The notes under the pieces are model-generated. The model did no database searches. It was not told the origin of the DNA and was given only the letters and a program-made list of their open reading frames with translations. Shown here piece after piece: positions 33,383-43,179 of a stretch of 64,000 nt of DNA (position 1 is its first letter; every line of letters begins with the position of its first letter). Source of the DNA: Croceitalea marina (GTDB lineage Bacteria > Bacteroidota > Bacteroidia > Flavobacteriales > Flavobacteriaceae); the NCBI RefSeq assembly GCF_042684265.1, contig NZ_JBHULB010000082.1, positions 155,744 through 219,743 of the forward strand, given 5' to 3'. Made by a program: the position numbers and the translations under genes.

Positions 33383-35044
33383 CTAGTTATTGCAATCAGA
33401 GATATACGCTTTGGCAATCTTTAGTTGCCCTTCAGCCGTGTTTTCAAATTCACCATTCCCAATTTTTGTTGCTAAATCGTTACAGCTCGCAAAAAATTCT
33501 GCACTAGCTTTCTCTGCTTTTTTAACTCCAGGTAACGTAAAAAAGTAATCTTCCGATACGGTTAAATCCTTATACAAACCAACTTTTTCAGACTGAAAAA
33601 GACGTTGCATAAAAACTGTATTATTCAGGTTAAACCCAGATAAAGCATTATCACTAACCTTGACCAAACTAGTTTTCGGATTAACAGGCTCAAATACCTT
33701 ATCATCTACAACTATTTCTTTAACCCCTTTACATTTGAATACCTTATTCTTTGATTTTCCTTTTTCGTTAATATAGGTAACCACTGCGCGTTTGGCTTTA
33801 GTGTCACCATCTAAATCGATCATAGTGCCCGCAGATGGCTCTTCATCTGAAAATCGTATAGATATTTTACCTTCAAATTTTTCGCCCTCGGTAGTTATTA
33901 CATATCCATCAGCCTTATTGATATTATTATTCTTAGCGGCCATTTTATTGTTTACATTTTTCATCTTACTATCAACCTCATACGCAGGTGCATATTTACG
34001 GTTTGAAGTAGCTCCATTGTACTGCTGGTTAAAGCTTTCCTTGGTTCTTTTTAAAAGGGATTTCGCAGAATTGGTAGCCCATTTTTTATGGTCGCAGGCG
34101 ATAACCTTATCAAGGTACTTTTGAGCGTTATCAAAATCTTCAGTAAACAACGAAACCTTGTATAAGTTCATCAAAAGGCCCCAAGCTACTTTCTTTTCTG
34201 TTTTATCAGACAAATCATAGTTGGCCAATTTTGCATTCCAAAAGTCTACAAAGGGCTGAAATTGGCCCTTATTATTTCTTAAATCATCTAAGGTTTCGGC
34301 ACTTGAAACTAAAGAGCCTAAATCTGCAACCATTTTTCTGGTCTCATCTTCTAGACCGGCAGTCTTCTTATCTTTTATATAGTAAAACTTCTCGCTTTTT
34401 AAATTGACCCTTAAATCATATTTATCATACAAATCAGGCAAAATAACCCTTGTTAAATAGGTATCTCCTAATCTCTTTTTAAGGTATTCTTGAACTAAAT
34501 ACGGACTTGCTTTAGCTTGATCTTCGCTTAATAAGGTCAAGTATTTGTCTTGTTCCTTGAAGGTAAAATCAAAAACTTCTGCGACAGGCTTATCATTATC
34601 ATCTTTACTTGCCAAAACTGGATAAGAATGGTAATGTACACCTTCTCCTTTTACCATAATCAAAGTGCCCAAAGCAGCTGATTCTTTTGGTAATATGCTT
34701 ACTGACCAGGTCTCTTTGGCCTTACTTCTCGAAAAGGTAACATCAAGGTCTTTTTCTGAAATACCATTCATCATAACCATTAAATTTGGCACAGAAGTCT
34801 CGCCGGAGACCTTTTCAAAATCTTGAAAATTAAGGGCATTCTGAAATTCAGTTTCAGTAAATGGTAATACGGCACCTTCAGTCTGGGCAAATGCGCCCAT
34901 ATAGGTGGTAATGTCTTTTGGTTTTACGTTTTCAGGGTAGTTGGGTACGGCAATATCGACCATATCGTTTTTCAACGATTGTGCCGATAAAGACAAACTT
35001 CCAACAAGTAAAAGTGCTAATGGTAAAGGTTTTCTTAAATTCAT
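33383..35044 (-). CDS. secreted protein of unknown function
   Basis: 553 residues with a signal peptide (LALLLVGSLSLSAQ, cleavage near 22). The mature protein has a beta-rich N-terminal half (ending about 190), a helical middle (about 200-340) and a segment from about 380 with TTEGEKFEGKISIRF-type strands. Arranged with 35059-36159 as a two-gene unit 14 bases apart, both secreted. No family recognised; typical of conserved flavobacterial hypotheticals. Confidence 0.8.
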   Translation of the reverse strand: MNLRKPLPLALLLVGSLSLSAQSLKNDMVDIAVPNYPENVKPKDITTYMGAFAQTEGAVLPFTETEFQNALNFQDFEKVSGETSVPNLMVMMNGISEKDLDVTFSRSKAKETWSVSILPKESAALGTLIMVKGEGVHYHSYPVLASKDDNDKPVAEVFDFTFKEQDKYLTLLSEDQAKASPYLVQEYLKKRLGDTYLTRVILPDLYDKYDLRVNLKSEKFYYIKDKKTAGLEDETRKMVADLGSLVSSAETLDDLRNNKGQFQPFVDFWNAKLANYDLSDKTEKKVAWGLLMNLYKVSLFTEDFDNAQKYLDKVIACDHKKWATNSAKSLLKRTKESFNQQYNGATSNRKYAPAYEVDSKMKNVNNKMAAKNNNINKADGYVITTEGEKFEGKISIRFSDEEPSAGTMIDLDGDTKAKRAVVTYINEKGKSKNKVFKCKGVKEIVVDDKVFEPVNPKTSLVKVSDNALSGFNLNNTVFMQRLFQSEKVGLYKDLTVSEDYFFTLPGVKKAEKASAEFFASCNDLATKIGNGEFENTAEGQLKIAKAYISDCNN

Positions 35045-35058
35045 TTTGGGGGTAATAA

Positions 35059-36159
35059 TTAATTAATAATTTTAATTTTGGTGGTATAATAATTTAGATA
35101 TTCTGTACTAAGCTCTTGTTTAAAATTACCATCGGTATCGAACATTTTTGATTTATTCTTTTTACGTCTGATCATTTTTAGCATTTCATCCTTTAGAATT
35201 CCGCGAAAGCGCTCTCGTTCAACTTGTTGTTCTGCTTCTTTATAGTGTTTTTCGGCCAAGCCAAAATATTCTTTTAAGGCATAAAGACTGGCCAAATTCG
35301 AACTTACATATAACACAAATGATCTATTATTATTGTAATCGTTAGACTGCTTTAATTCTTCGAATGAAGTTATAAGGTCGTCCAATTCATTCGTAAAGGC
35401 ATCACGATTGGTTCTATCTTGATCGAGTTTTTTTATATTATGTAATCGCTCATTGAGTAATTTTAATTTTTCGCCTGAGCTCAGTTTTTTATGCTTTGTA
35501 ATGCCGTAAAACTTGATGTAGTCTTTTTCAAAAACAAGATCAACATTGTTTTTTGCAAACCTTTGAAAGGTGCTTACCGAGTTTTTTAAGATGATTTCAT
35601 TTAAGTTAACTGCCAGATTTCTTGCTTTATTTGTAGCTATTATGTGTATATCTTCTTCAGGTAGTTCAGACACAAAAGTATCTAGTACATCCGCATACTT
35701 TACGGTGTCACTTACTACTATTTGGTCTTTATGCTTCACAGAAAGTTTATACTCGTAAGCAGCAATTAGCTCATATGTATTATCTGCGCCAGTGTATTTG
35801 TGGTATACCTCAACATCGTCCATAGTAATTGAAAGAAGAAATCCGTTTTCAAAGGGCAGTTTACTTTTTCCATACTTTTTAAACGTACGTAATTTTGGTA
35901 TGAGGGCACCATTATTTGGATTAAATCCCCCCCATAACACTTTTAAATCATGAAGATTTAGCCTATCACCTCTATAGTCTATTGTAACTATGGACTTATT
36001 CGAAACTTCTGCAGATACCCCATAAACTTGACAAGAAACGGGCAAAGGATTTTCAGGATAACTGAATTGATGCAGTTTTTCATAAAAACTGGTCACCTTT
36101 TGAGCATCGCAATTTGCAGTGATCGAAAAGATTGTTAGGGCTAAAAGAACACCTCTCAT
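35059..36159 (-). CDS. secreted protein of unknown function
   Basis: 366 residues with a signal peptide (ALTIFSITANCDA). The N-terminal half is beta-rich, and residues about 200-340 are helical with TPR-like spacing (ASLYALKEYFGLAEKHYKEAEQQV). First gene of the unit with 33383-35044. The similar N-terminal themes of the two (YPENV/YPENP, GAFxPxxGA) suggest distant relationship. Confidence 0.78.
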   Translation of the reverse strand: MRGVLLALTIFSITANCDAQKVTSFYEKLHQFSYPENPLPVSCQVYGVSAEVSNKSIVTIDYRGDRLNLHDLKVLWGGFNPNNGALIPKLRTFKKYGKSKLPFENGFLLSITMDDVEVYHKYTGADNTYELIAAYEYKLSVKHKDQIVVSDTVKYADVLDTFVSELPEEDIHIIATNKARNLAVNLNEIILKNSVSTFQRFAKNNVDLVFEKDYIKFYGITKHKKLSSGEKLKLLNERLHNIKKLDQDRTNRDAFTNELDDLITSFEELKQSNDYNNNRSFVLYVSSNLASLYALKEYFGLAEKHYKEAEQQVERERFRGILKDEMLKMIRRKKNKSKMFDTDGNFKQELSTEYLNYYTTKIKIIN

Positions 36160-36361
36160 TTAAGCTTGGTTTGGTCGAAGGGCGAAAATCAATATTAGAT
36201 TTCACTTAGACTAAATTTTGTTGTGAACAACTAAATTATGTAGGTCTTTTGATCCTTACTAAAACTTAAAAATGATGTCCCCGATAATTTTTATTTCAAA
36301 ACTGAGATTCCACCTATTATTTCATACTTTTGTTAATTATAATCAATCTAAATAAACATAA

Positions 36362-36601
36362 GTGGCTACGGTTGCAGAACTTAAACATGGGCAGAAAGGG
36401 ATAATAAAGGAATTTTCTGGTAGTATTCTTCCCATAAAACTATTAGAATTGGGTTGTTTGCCCGGTAATAGTGTTGAACTGGTTCAGGTAGCACCTTTAA
36501 AAGATCCCATTTATATTAATGTAAACGGTTCGCATATTGCCATAAGACGTGCTTTGGCATCGCAAATAGAACTCGATATTGTAGACACCCCTGCTCTATG
36601 A
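36362..36601 (+). CDS. feoA: ferrous iron transport protein FeoA
   Basis: 79 residues in an SH3-like fold: GQKGIIKEFSG, LLELGCLPGNSVELVQ, then HIAIRRALA. A GTG start at 36362 fits the family. A TACTTTTG box at 36325-36332 is a likely -7 element. Its stop overlaps the feoB start by four bases. FeoA is a cytoplasmic partner of the FeoB channel. Confidence 0.92.
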   Translation: MATVAELKHGQKGIIKEFSGSILPIKLLELGCLPGNSVELVQVAPLKDPIYINVNGSHIAIRRALASQIELDIVDTPAL

Positions 36602-38751
36602 GTAAAAACATTAATGTTGCCTTAATCGGCAACCCCAATACTGGAAAAACCTCTGTCTTTAATCAACTTACCGGTCTTAACCAAAAGGTTGGTAATTACC
36701 CCGGCATCACGGTAGAGAAGAAACAAGGAATCTGCAAACTAGAAAGAGGTATTAAAGCTCACATCTTAGATTTACCAGGCACCTATAGTCTTAACACTAC
36801 CTCTCTCGATGAGAGTGTTGTGGTAGAACTACTGCTCAACAAGAATGATAAAGATTATCCTGATGTTGCTGTAGTTATTACTGATGTAGAAAACCTAAAA
36901 CGCAACCTTCTTCTTTTTACGCAAATAAAAGACCTAAAAATTCCTTCCATATTGGTTATTAATATGTCGGACAGAATGTCTCGAAAAGGAATCTCTTTGG
37001 ATATTGAGTTACTTGAACAAAAACTGGATACCAAAATCGCCTTGGTAAGTACTCGAAAAGGTGAAGGTATCGAACGCATTAAAGAACTCATCACCAACTA
37101 TAGACAGCTATCTGAAAAACCTAATATAGATACGACGGTTATAGCTCCAGATTATTTTGAGCGGTTGAAAAATACTTTCCCCAAAGAAGACTTATATAAA
37201 TTATGGTTAGTGATTACGCAAGACGTAAACTTTATGCCGTTGGAGAAAAAAAGAATCGAAGATGCCACTGCTTTTTCTACAAAATCTAAAACAGAATTAA
37301 AAAAGCTTCAACACAGAGAAACCGTATTACGCTACCAATTTATAAATGGTATTCTAAAAGAAACTTACAAAGTAGATATGCAAGCCGCGAAAGGACTTAG
37401 GGCATCTTTAGATAAGGTTTTGACCCATAGAATTTTTGGATATCTAATATTCTTGGCAATTCTGTTTTTAATATTTCAAGCAATATTTGATTGGAGCGGT
37501 TATCCATCAGATTTTATCGATGAAAAAATGGCAATGGCGGGCGAATGGATCAAGACTAGCCTTCCCCCAGGAATACTAACAAATTTATTGGCAGAAGGAA
37601 TTTTTGCAGGTATAGCTGGTATACTTGTATTTATACCCCAGATTGCTTTTCTATTCCTTTTTATCGCTTTGTTAGAAGAATCTGGATATATGAGTCGTGT
37701 CGTCTTTTTAATGGACAAACTAATGCGACCCTTCGGCTTAAGTGGCAAAAGTGTTGTTCCGTTGATTTCAGGTACCGCATGCGCCATACCGGCCGTAATG
37801 GCAACACGAACTATTGAGAACTGGAAAGAACGATTAATTACTATACTGGTAGTACCCTTTACTACTTGTTCGGCTAGATTACCCGTTTACCTCATTTTAA
37901 TCTCTTTAGTAATTCCTAAAGGATATTTTCTTGGGTTGAGTTATCAGGCATTGACCCTTATGCTATTGTACATTCTAGGTTTCGGAATGGCTATTTTGTC
38001 GGCAATGGTATTGAATAAAATTTTAAAAATCAAAAGCAGGTCTATGTTTATGGTTGAGATGCCAACCTATCGTCTTCCATTATTCAAAAACGTATTTTAT
38101 ACGGTAGTCGAAAAAACGAAGAGTTTTGTTTTTGGCGCAGGTAAAATTATACTTGCCATTTCCATTATTCTTTGGTTTTTGGGATCTAATGGTTTTTCTG
38201 ATGAATTTAAAAATGCGGAAAGTATTGTTAAAGAACGTATCAAACTTGAAGGCCTTAATAGTTATAGTCAAAATTATATCGCCAATAATCTAGACACGTA
38301 TCCAGATGCAAAGAATAGAGCTGTAGCCCAAGAGATTGCCAGCTATAAATTAGAGCATTCTTATATTGGCTATGCCGGAAAGGCCATTGAACCTATAGTT
38401 AAGCCTTTGGGTTATGACTGGAAAATAGGAATCGCCGTTTTAACCTCTTTCGCGGCAAGGGAAGTATTTGTAGGCACTTTGGCCACCATATATAGTGTAG
38501 GTAACGATGAAGAAGAAACCATAAAAAGCAGAATGGCCGCTGAATTGAATAGTGCAGGCACCAAACCGCTTTTCAATTTGGCATCGGGCATATCGTTAAT
38601 GCTTTTTTATGCTTTTGCCATGCAGTGCATGAGTACTTTAGCCATAGTAAAACGTGAGACCAATAGTTGGAAATGGCCGCTGTATCAACTTATTTTTATG
38701 AGTGTATTTGCGTATATTGTAGCATTGGCCGCCTATCAAATTCTAAAATAA
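36598..38751 (+). CDS. feoB: ferrous iron transporter FeoB
   Basis: 717 residues: an N-terminal G domain (GNPNTGKTSVFNQLTG at 10-25, then DLPGTYSL as switch II region), a helical linker, and two Gate domains with the conserved segment TTCSARLPVY near residue 422. It imports Fe(II) across the inner membrane. Followed by a Cys-rich membrane peptide commonly found with FeoB. Confidence 0.96.
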   Translation: MSKNINVALIGNPNTGKTSVFNQLTGLNQKVGNYPGITVEKKQGICKLERGIKAHILDLPGTYSLNTTSLDESVVVELLLNKNDKDYPDVAVVITDVENLKRNLLLFTQIKDLKIPSILVINMSDRMSRKGISLDIELLEQKLDTKIALVSTRKGEGIERIKELITNYRQLSEKPNIDTTVIAPDYFERLKNTFPKEDLYKLWLVITQDVNFMPLEKKRIEDATAFSTKSKTELKKLQHRETVLRYQFINGILKETYKVDMQAAKGLRASLDKVLTHRIFGYLIFLAILFLIFQAIFDWSGYPSDFIDEKMAMAGEWIKTSLPPGILTNLLAEGIFAGIAGILVFIPQIAFLFLFIALLEESGYMSRVVFLMDKLMRPFGLSGKSVVPLISGTACAIPAVMATRTIENWKERLITILVVPFTTCSARLPVYLILISLVIPKGYFLGLSYQALTLMLLYILGFGMAILSAMVLNKILKIKSRSMFMVEMPTYRLPLFKNVFYTVVEKTKSFVFGAGKIILAISIILWFLGSNGFSDEFKNAESIVKERIKLEGLNSYSQNYIANNLDTYPDAKNRAVAQEIASYKLEHSYIGYAGKAIEPIVKPLGYDWKIGIAVLTSFAAREVFVGTLATIYSVGNDEEETIKSRMAAELNSAGTKPLFNLASGISLMLFYAFAMQCMSTLAIVKRETNSWKWPLYQLIFMSVFAYIVALAAYQILK

Positions 38752-38757
38752 GAGACC

Positions 38758-38898
38758 ATGCAAGAAATTTTGGCATATGTTATTTTACTTACCGCGATTG
38801 GTTACTTGGTCAAAAAATTTATTTTACCAAAATCATTGTTCGCCTCAACCAAAAAATCTTCAAAGGCCTGTGGTAATGATTCCTGTGGTTGCTCCTAA
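38758..38898 (+). CDS. FeoB-associated Cys-rich membrane peptide
   Basis: 46 residues: MQEILAYVILLTAIGYLVKK is a single membrane helix, and the tail CGNDSCGCS has three Cys. Starts 6 bases after the feoB stop. The combination of one membrane helix and a C-terminal Cys cluster is the FeoB-associated family. Confidence 0.85.
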   Translation: MQEILAYVILLTAIGYLVKKFILPKSLFASTKKSSKACGNDSCGCS

Positions 38899-39006
38899 TA
38901 ACAAGTTTCTAGTTTTTTCAATAGCTAAAATTTATTTTTTTTATCTGATGATGTAACCTTTTGTACTTTTCTGACTATATAAGGTAAACACCAACAAAAC
39001 CAACCA

Positions 39007-39534
39007 TTGTTGAAAACAGAAACAGATGAACTATTAATGGCTCAAGTAGCTAAAGGCAACTTAGACTTGCTTAAAGTACTTTTTGACCGGCATCATCTTC
39101 ACATATTTAATTTTTTATACAAAATGTGCGGTGATAAAATGTTAAGCGAAGACTTAACACAAGATGTTTTTTATAAAGTAATCAAGTATCGTTCATCCTA
39201 TAAAAATGGAAAGTTTGTATCATGGATTTTTACAATCGCCAGAAATAGCCTAAAAACACATTTCACACGAAACAAAGAAATGCATGATGATTTAGAAACC
39301 GTGCGTTATCGATTAGCGGAAAATGAGAATGAAAAGCAAGACGAATACTCGCAATTACAAAGGGCATTGGGTAAACTTGAAAGTTCTGATAGAGAAGTAT
39401 TGTTAATGCATCGATTTCATGAAATAAAGTATAACGAATTAGCGGAAATTATGGATAGTACCCCAGGTGCTATTAAAACTAAAGTAAGTAGAGCATTGAA
39501 AAAATTAAAAACAATCTACTTAGAAAGCATATAA
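39007..39534 (+). CDS. ECF-type sigma factor
   Basis: 175 residues from TTG 39007 (the ATG at 39037 is an alternative giving 165). Region 2 around DKMLSEDLTQDVFYKVIKY and region 4 around EIKYNELAEIMDSTPGAIKTKV. Typical ECF factor, placed 3 bases before its likely anti-sigma factor, and with downstream DUF4097 genes. Confidence 0.92.
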   Translation: MLKTETDELLMAQVAKGNLDLLKVLFDRHHLHIFNFLYKMCGDKMLSEDLTQDVFYKVIKYRSSYKNGKFVSWIFTIARNSLKTHFTRNKEMHDDLETVRYRLAENENEKQDEYSQLQRALGKLESSDREVLLMHRFHEIKYNELAEIMDSTPGAIKTKVSRALKKLKTIYLESI

Positions 39535-39537
39535 GTT

Positions 39538-40332
39538 ATGGATACAGATCATATTATAGATTTACTGCCGAATTACATAGATGATATGTTGTCAAAAACT
39601 CAAAAAAATACGGTTGAAGTACATCTTAAAACCTGTGCTTTATGTACCAAAGAATTTGAAGAGTATAAATCGCTTTTTAAAAGGTTTACGGAAGAAAAAA
39701 TGGTGCAACCATCACCAAATCTTGGTATAAACTTTCAAAAAATGCTTGCTAATGAAAAAGAGAATGGCGTAAAAGTAGTTGCTATTGACAACGCTAAAAA
39801 TAAAAATGGCAATTGGTTTTATAGCAGTATAAAAGTTGCAGCGAGTATTGCCCTTTTAATTGCCGCTTTTGTCGGCGGCAGGTATTTTCAATCAGAAGCT
39901 TCTCAAGAAGATTTGGCTTCTATTGAAAACGAGAGCTTAGAATTAAAGCAGACGACAATGATTTCATTAATGGAAAACCAATCGGCCAGCAAACGTATTC
40001 AAGGGGTGCAATTTATTGAAGAGTTCGAAAAACCAGATGAAGCAATTGTAAAAGCATTAGCCAATAGAATGCTTAATGACGAGAACACCAATGTTCGCTT
40101 GATTGCTGCAGAGGCACTATCAAAATTTAGCAATTCAGAGTTAGTAAAACTCGCGTTTATAGAAGCTCTAGAGACAGAAAAAGACCCTAGTGTTCAAATT
40201 GCGATTATTCAAAATTTAGTGAAAACACAAGAAAAGAAAGCGGTAAAATCTATGCAGAAATTATTAGAACAAGAAGACACCCAACCTTTTATTAAAGAAG
40301 AGATAAATCAAATATTATCAGAAATTATATAA
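39538..40332 (+). CDS. zinc-type anti-sigma factor with HEAT repeats
   Basis: 264 residues. The N-terminal domain has HxxxCxxC (H29, C33, C36), the zinc-binding anti-sigma motif. A membrane helix lies near residues 98-117. The periplasmic part (about 150-260) shows HEAT-like repeats (VKALANRMLNDENTNVRLIAA; ALETEKDPSVQIAIIQNL). The HEAT part may sense a partner protein. Confidence 0.88.
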   Translation: MDTDHIIDLLPNYIDDMLSKTQKNTVEVHLKTCALCTKEFEEYKSLFKRFTEEKMVQPSPNLGINFQKMLANEKENGVKVVAIDNAKNKNGNWFYSSIKVAASIALLIAAFVGGRYFQSEASQEDLASIENESLELKQTTMISLMENQSASKRIQGVQFIEEFEKPDEAIVKALANRMLNDENTNVRLIAAEALSKFSNSELVKLAFIEALETEKDPSVQIAIIQNLVKTQEKKAVKSMQKLLEQEDTQPFIKEEINQILSEII

Positions 40333-40375
40333 TAACCTTTGCTGAGCGAAGTCGAAGCATCAAAAAACGAAAATC

Positions 40376-41128
40376 ATGAAATTAATCACTACTATTTTAT
40401 TTACGTGCTTATTTGTACTAAGTGCAAATGCACAAACAGACTACACCAAATCTTTGAGTGGAGTAGAATGGGTTAAAATTGAAACAAAATCTGGAGTAAG
40501 CGTTAAGACACACGACAAGAAGGAACTCTTAATCAAAGTTTCTGGAATGAAAAAAAGGTCTGAAAAAGCCAAGGGATTAAAATTAGTAGGCGCTGGAGGC
40601 ACAGACAACACCGATGTAGGTTTTTATGTAGTACAAGATGGTAATACTATGTTAGTTAAAAATCTTAGAAGGTCTGAAAGAGCAGAAATCTTTCTGCCCA
40701 AAACCCAAAATCTTTCTGTTACCAATTCATGGAACGGAGATATCTATATTGAAGGTTTTTCCGGTGAGGTAGAAGCCAATGCCAATCTAAATGGCGGATT
40801 AAAAATGAAAAACCTTTCAGGCCCGGTAACGGCGTATTCTTTAAACCAAGGCATACAGGTAGGGTTTGATAAAGTTAGCCAAGATGCACCTATTGTAATT
40901 CGCACTACTAATGGCGAAATAGATGTAACGCTACCAGAGAGCACCTCGGCAGATTTAGAACTTAGTTCATGGAATGGGGACATCTACACCAATTTTGACT
41001 TAAAAAGACCCGATAAAGACGGACTAAAATCTGTCTCTGGTAAAAATGTAAAGGGAGCAATTAATGGTGGCGGTGTAAATATCAAATTAAAATCTACCAA
41101 CGGCACCATTTATCTAAGAAAAGAATAA
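40376..41128 (+). CDS. secreted DUF4097-family beta-strand repeat protein
   Basis: 250 residues with signal peptide (LFTCLFVLSANAQ) and a series of short strands each ending in GD or GE (WNGDIYIEGFSG, TTNGEIDVTLPE, SWNGDIYTNF, STNGTIYLRK): the right-handed beta-helix pattern of DUF4097. Likely outer-surface or periplasmic. Paralogue of the following gene; both follow the sigma/anti-sigma pair. Confidence 0.88.
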   Translation: MKLITTILFTCLFVLSANAQTDYTKSLSGVEWVKIETKSGVSVKTHDKKELLIKVSGMKKRSEKAKGLKLVGAGGTDNTDVGFYVVQDGNTMLVKNLRRSERAEIFLPKTQNLSVTNSWNGDIYIEGFSGEVEANANLNGGLKMKNLSGPVTAYSLNQGIQVGFDKVSQDAPIVIRTTNGEIDVTLPESTSADLELSSWNGDIYTNFDLKRPDKDGLKSVSGKNVKGAINGGGVNIKLKSTNGTIYLRKE

Positions 41129-41173
41129 CCCATGCTTAGCATGGTCAAAATATCAATCAAAAAACGAACAATC

Positions 41174-41884
41174 ATGAAAACATTATCATTTTTAGTATAT
41201 GGCCTATTATCTGTTACAACCGTCTTTGCTCAAAAAATAATTGAGAAAAACATCCCATATGAAAATCAATCTATTTATTTAGATGTGAAGTTCGCTGAGA
41301 ATATTGATGTAAAAACTTGGGACAAAACCACGGTATATTTTAAAGCAAGTATCTATACCGAAGATTCTCAGTTTCAAGATTTTTATCGATTAAACGTTGA
41401 AGAAAACAATGACATCATTGCCATCACCTCAGAGGCAGAAGGGGTTTTTAAGGCATATCGCAAAGACTGTTTGGAAAAAAATCCTAGCAAAAAAAGAAAC
41501 TGCTATAATACTGGCGATTTAACCGAATTTAAATACACCCTGTATGTACCCAAGAATGCTAAATTTAAAATTAGTAGTATTAATGGAGACTTAAAATCAG
41601 ACCTGATTGAAGGCAATTTTACCGCAGAACTCATCAATGGTAACATTGATATTAAAAAGTACTCTGGGGCATTGAATTTAAGCACTATTAACGGTGAAAT
41701 AGATTTAAAGATAACGAGCACCAGTTTTGTCGCAGAAACGATACATGGAGATATTTATGCTAACGAAGCGTTAGACATAGTGAGTCAAGATAAACATGTT
41801 GGCCGAAAGGTTTGGAGCGAAGATTCCGGCGCCAAAAACAGATTGAAACTAAATACTATAAATGGCAATATGTATTTAAGATAA
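41174..41884 (+). CDS. secreted DUF4097-family beta-strand repeat protein
   Basis: 236 residues from the ATG at 41174, which starts the signal peptide MKTLSFLVYGLLSVTTVFAQ; the frame is open from 41132. Repeated INGDLKSD, INGNIDIK, INGEIDLK and INGNMYLR units near the C-terminus form the same fold as the preceding protein. Confidence 0.88.
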   Translation: MKTLSFLVYGLLSVTTVFAQKIIEKNIPYENQSIYLDVKFAENIDVKTWDKTTVYFKASIYTEDSQFQDFYRLNVEENNDIIAITSEAEGVFKAYRKDCLEKNPSKKRNCYNTGDLTEFKYTLYVPKNAKFKISSINGDLKSDLIEGNFTAELINGNIDIKKYSGALNLSTINGEIDLKITSTSFVAETIHGDIYANEALDIVSQDKHVGRKVWSEDSGAKNRLKLNTINGNMYLR

Positions 41885-41907
41885 CAAATAGATTTCCAAA
41901 GTAAATT

Positions 41908-41938
41908 AAAAGGCGTGCTTTAAAAGTAGGCCTTTTTT
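41908..41938 (+). terminator. terminator after the DUF4097 genes
   Basis: AAAAGGC and GCCTTTT form a 7-bp stem followed by Ts. Overlaps the end of the convergent 41937 gene by two bases. Confidence 0.6.
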
Positions 41939-42449
41939 AGTATTCTGAATCTTGAGGTTCCACAAAGGATACTTTTGCCTGTTTAGCTATATATACTGGT
42001 GAGGTAATAAAAAGTTTTTTAACCTGACTATCCCAATCTCGAACAACATTAAAATAGCTCGAATTGTTCACTGCCATAATCTCATCACAATCAGGGCAGG
42101 TGTGTTTATAGTCTAAGAAGTGGTGCGCAAACTCATGAAAGGCCACTACTTTGGTTATTTCTGGATCCACTAAAGCGACCCAATTGATCAGTATATTCTC
42201 TATTGCGCCATTTTTATCTCTAGTAACCATACCCATAACGGTATTTCCCTCTTCAACCGGCAGATTATTCGTAATATCAATATTTTTTAATTGAAATAAT
42301 TTATCATGATATTCAATACCGTAGGTATCGCAGTATCGAAAAAAATCATTGAGTAGCGGTTGAAGGCGACCATCAATATCTACGGTCTCTTGAGATGTTA
42401 AAGTAAAACAGGAAGCGAAAAGACACAGTAAGAACAATCTAATTTTCAT
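41937..42449 (-). CDS. secreted HExxH putative metalloprotease
   Basis: 170 residues with signal peptide (LFLLCLFASCFTLTSQ) and FHEFAHHFLD near residue 102, a zinc-binding HExxH followed by H at +5, plus a nearby CPDC pair. Short for a protease, so it may be a minimal metallopeptidase or an inactive relative. Family not named. Confidence 0.75.
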   Translation of the reverse strand: MKIRLFLLCLFASCFTLTSQETVDIDGRLQPLLNDFFRYCDTYGIEYHDKLFQLKNIDITNNLPVEEGNTVMGMVTRDKNGAIENILINWVALVDPEITKVVAFHEFAHHFLDYKHTCPDCDEIMAVNNSSYFNVVRDWDSQVKKLFITSPVYIAKQAKVSFVEPQDSEY

Positions 42450-42575
42450 TTTGGTTTTGGCTTTGGTGAAAATGGTTCTGTGAGTGTCCTTATTTAAAAA
42501 CGAAGAATTCTAACTATTATTTCTAATAGCCTGTATTTTAACTTTTTATAAAGAAAGAAGTGGTGAAAGAAATCT

Positions 42576-42983
42576 TTAAAATGAAATAGCGATTTGTGTG
42601 TCTTTGTCAACTCTAAAAGCACACTCTTTAAATGCCGGGGGGCCAAAAGTCTTCATTTTGGCATTAGAGAAGGCAACTTTTTCTTTAGGAATGCCCAACC
42701 AATTGGTATCTAACTTGTCGTTTCCGTTTTCATCATGAAAAATAGCCAAGGCATACTCGCCTTCTGGCAAGTCTTTTATCGAGATATGTGTAATTCCTTT
42801 TTGAGCTAAAATACTATCGCATTTAAAAACTTTGTCAAACTTTAAAAATCCTTCTTTGGTATTATAAACGGCAACACTGATTTTTCCTTTAGAAGAAGGC
42901 ACCTCATGAACATCTACTGAAATCTGGTTCTGTGACAAGGCTAGCACGGGAAGCAACAAAAACAGAAAGAATAACTTTTTCAT
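42576..42983 (-). CDS. DUF2141 secreted protein
   Basis: 135 residues with a signal peptide (FLFLLLPVLALSQ). The body matches DUF2141: GKISVAVYNTKEGFL, then GEYALAIFHDENGNDKLDTNWLGIP (calcium-loop-like DxNxNxxLD), ending in a beta strand. Common outer-surface flavobacterial protein of unknown role. Confidence 0.88.
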   Translation of the reverse strand: MKKLFFLFLLLPVLALSQNQISVDVHEVPSSKGKISVAVYNTKEGFLKFDKVFKCDSILAQKGITHISIKDLPEGEYALAIFHDENGNDKLDTNWLGIPKEKVAFSNAKMKTFGPPAFKECAFRVDKDTQIAISF

Positions 42984-43080
42984 ACCTAGTTAACTTACAA
43001 CAACTATGCTAAACTTAATTTTCTACTAAAAAGTATACGCTTAAAAAGTAATTTTAGATTTTTCAACTTTACCATAATTC

Positions 43081-43179
43081 TTATTGCTTTATCATGAAGG
43101 CTATAAATAAGACAATCAACAAAAAGAAAAATATCCATTTTAGATACTTTATATCGTCTTCCCTCGGCCATCTATTCAT
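43081..43179 (-). CDS. small single-helix membrane protein
   Basis: 32 residues: MNRWPREDDIKYLKW followed by a hydrophobic helix IFFFLLIVLFIAFMIKQ. Its start overlaps the end of the 43172 gene by 8 bases in the same direction, so translational coupling is likely. Confidence 0.5.
   Translation of the reverse strand: MNRWPREDDIKYLKWIFFFLLIVLFIAFMIKQ

Noticed and set aside
36203..36216. Metal-regulator box upstream of feoA
   Set aside because: CTTAGACTAAAT is a short palindrome but does not match the spacing of the operator at 52153 and is too weak alone.
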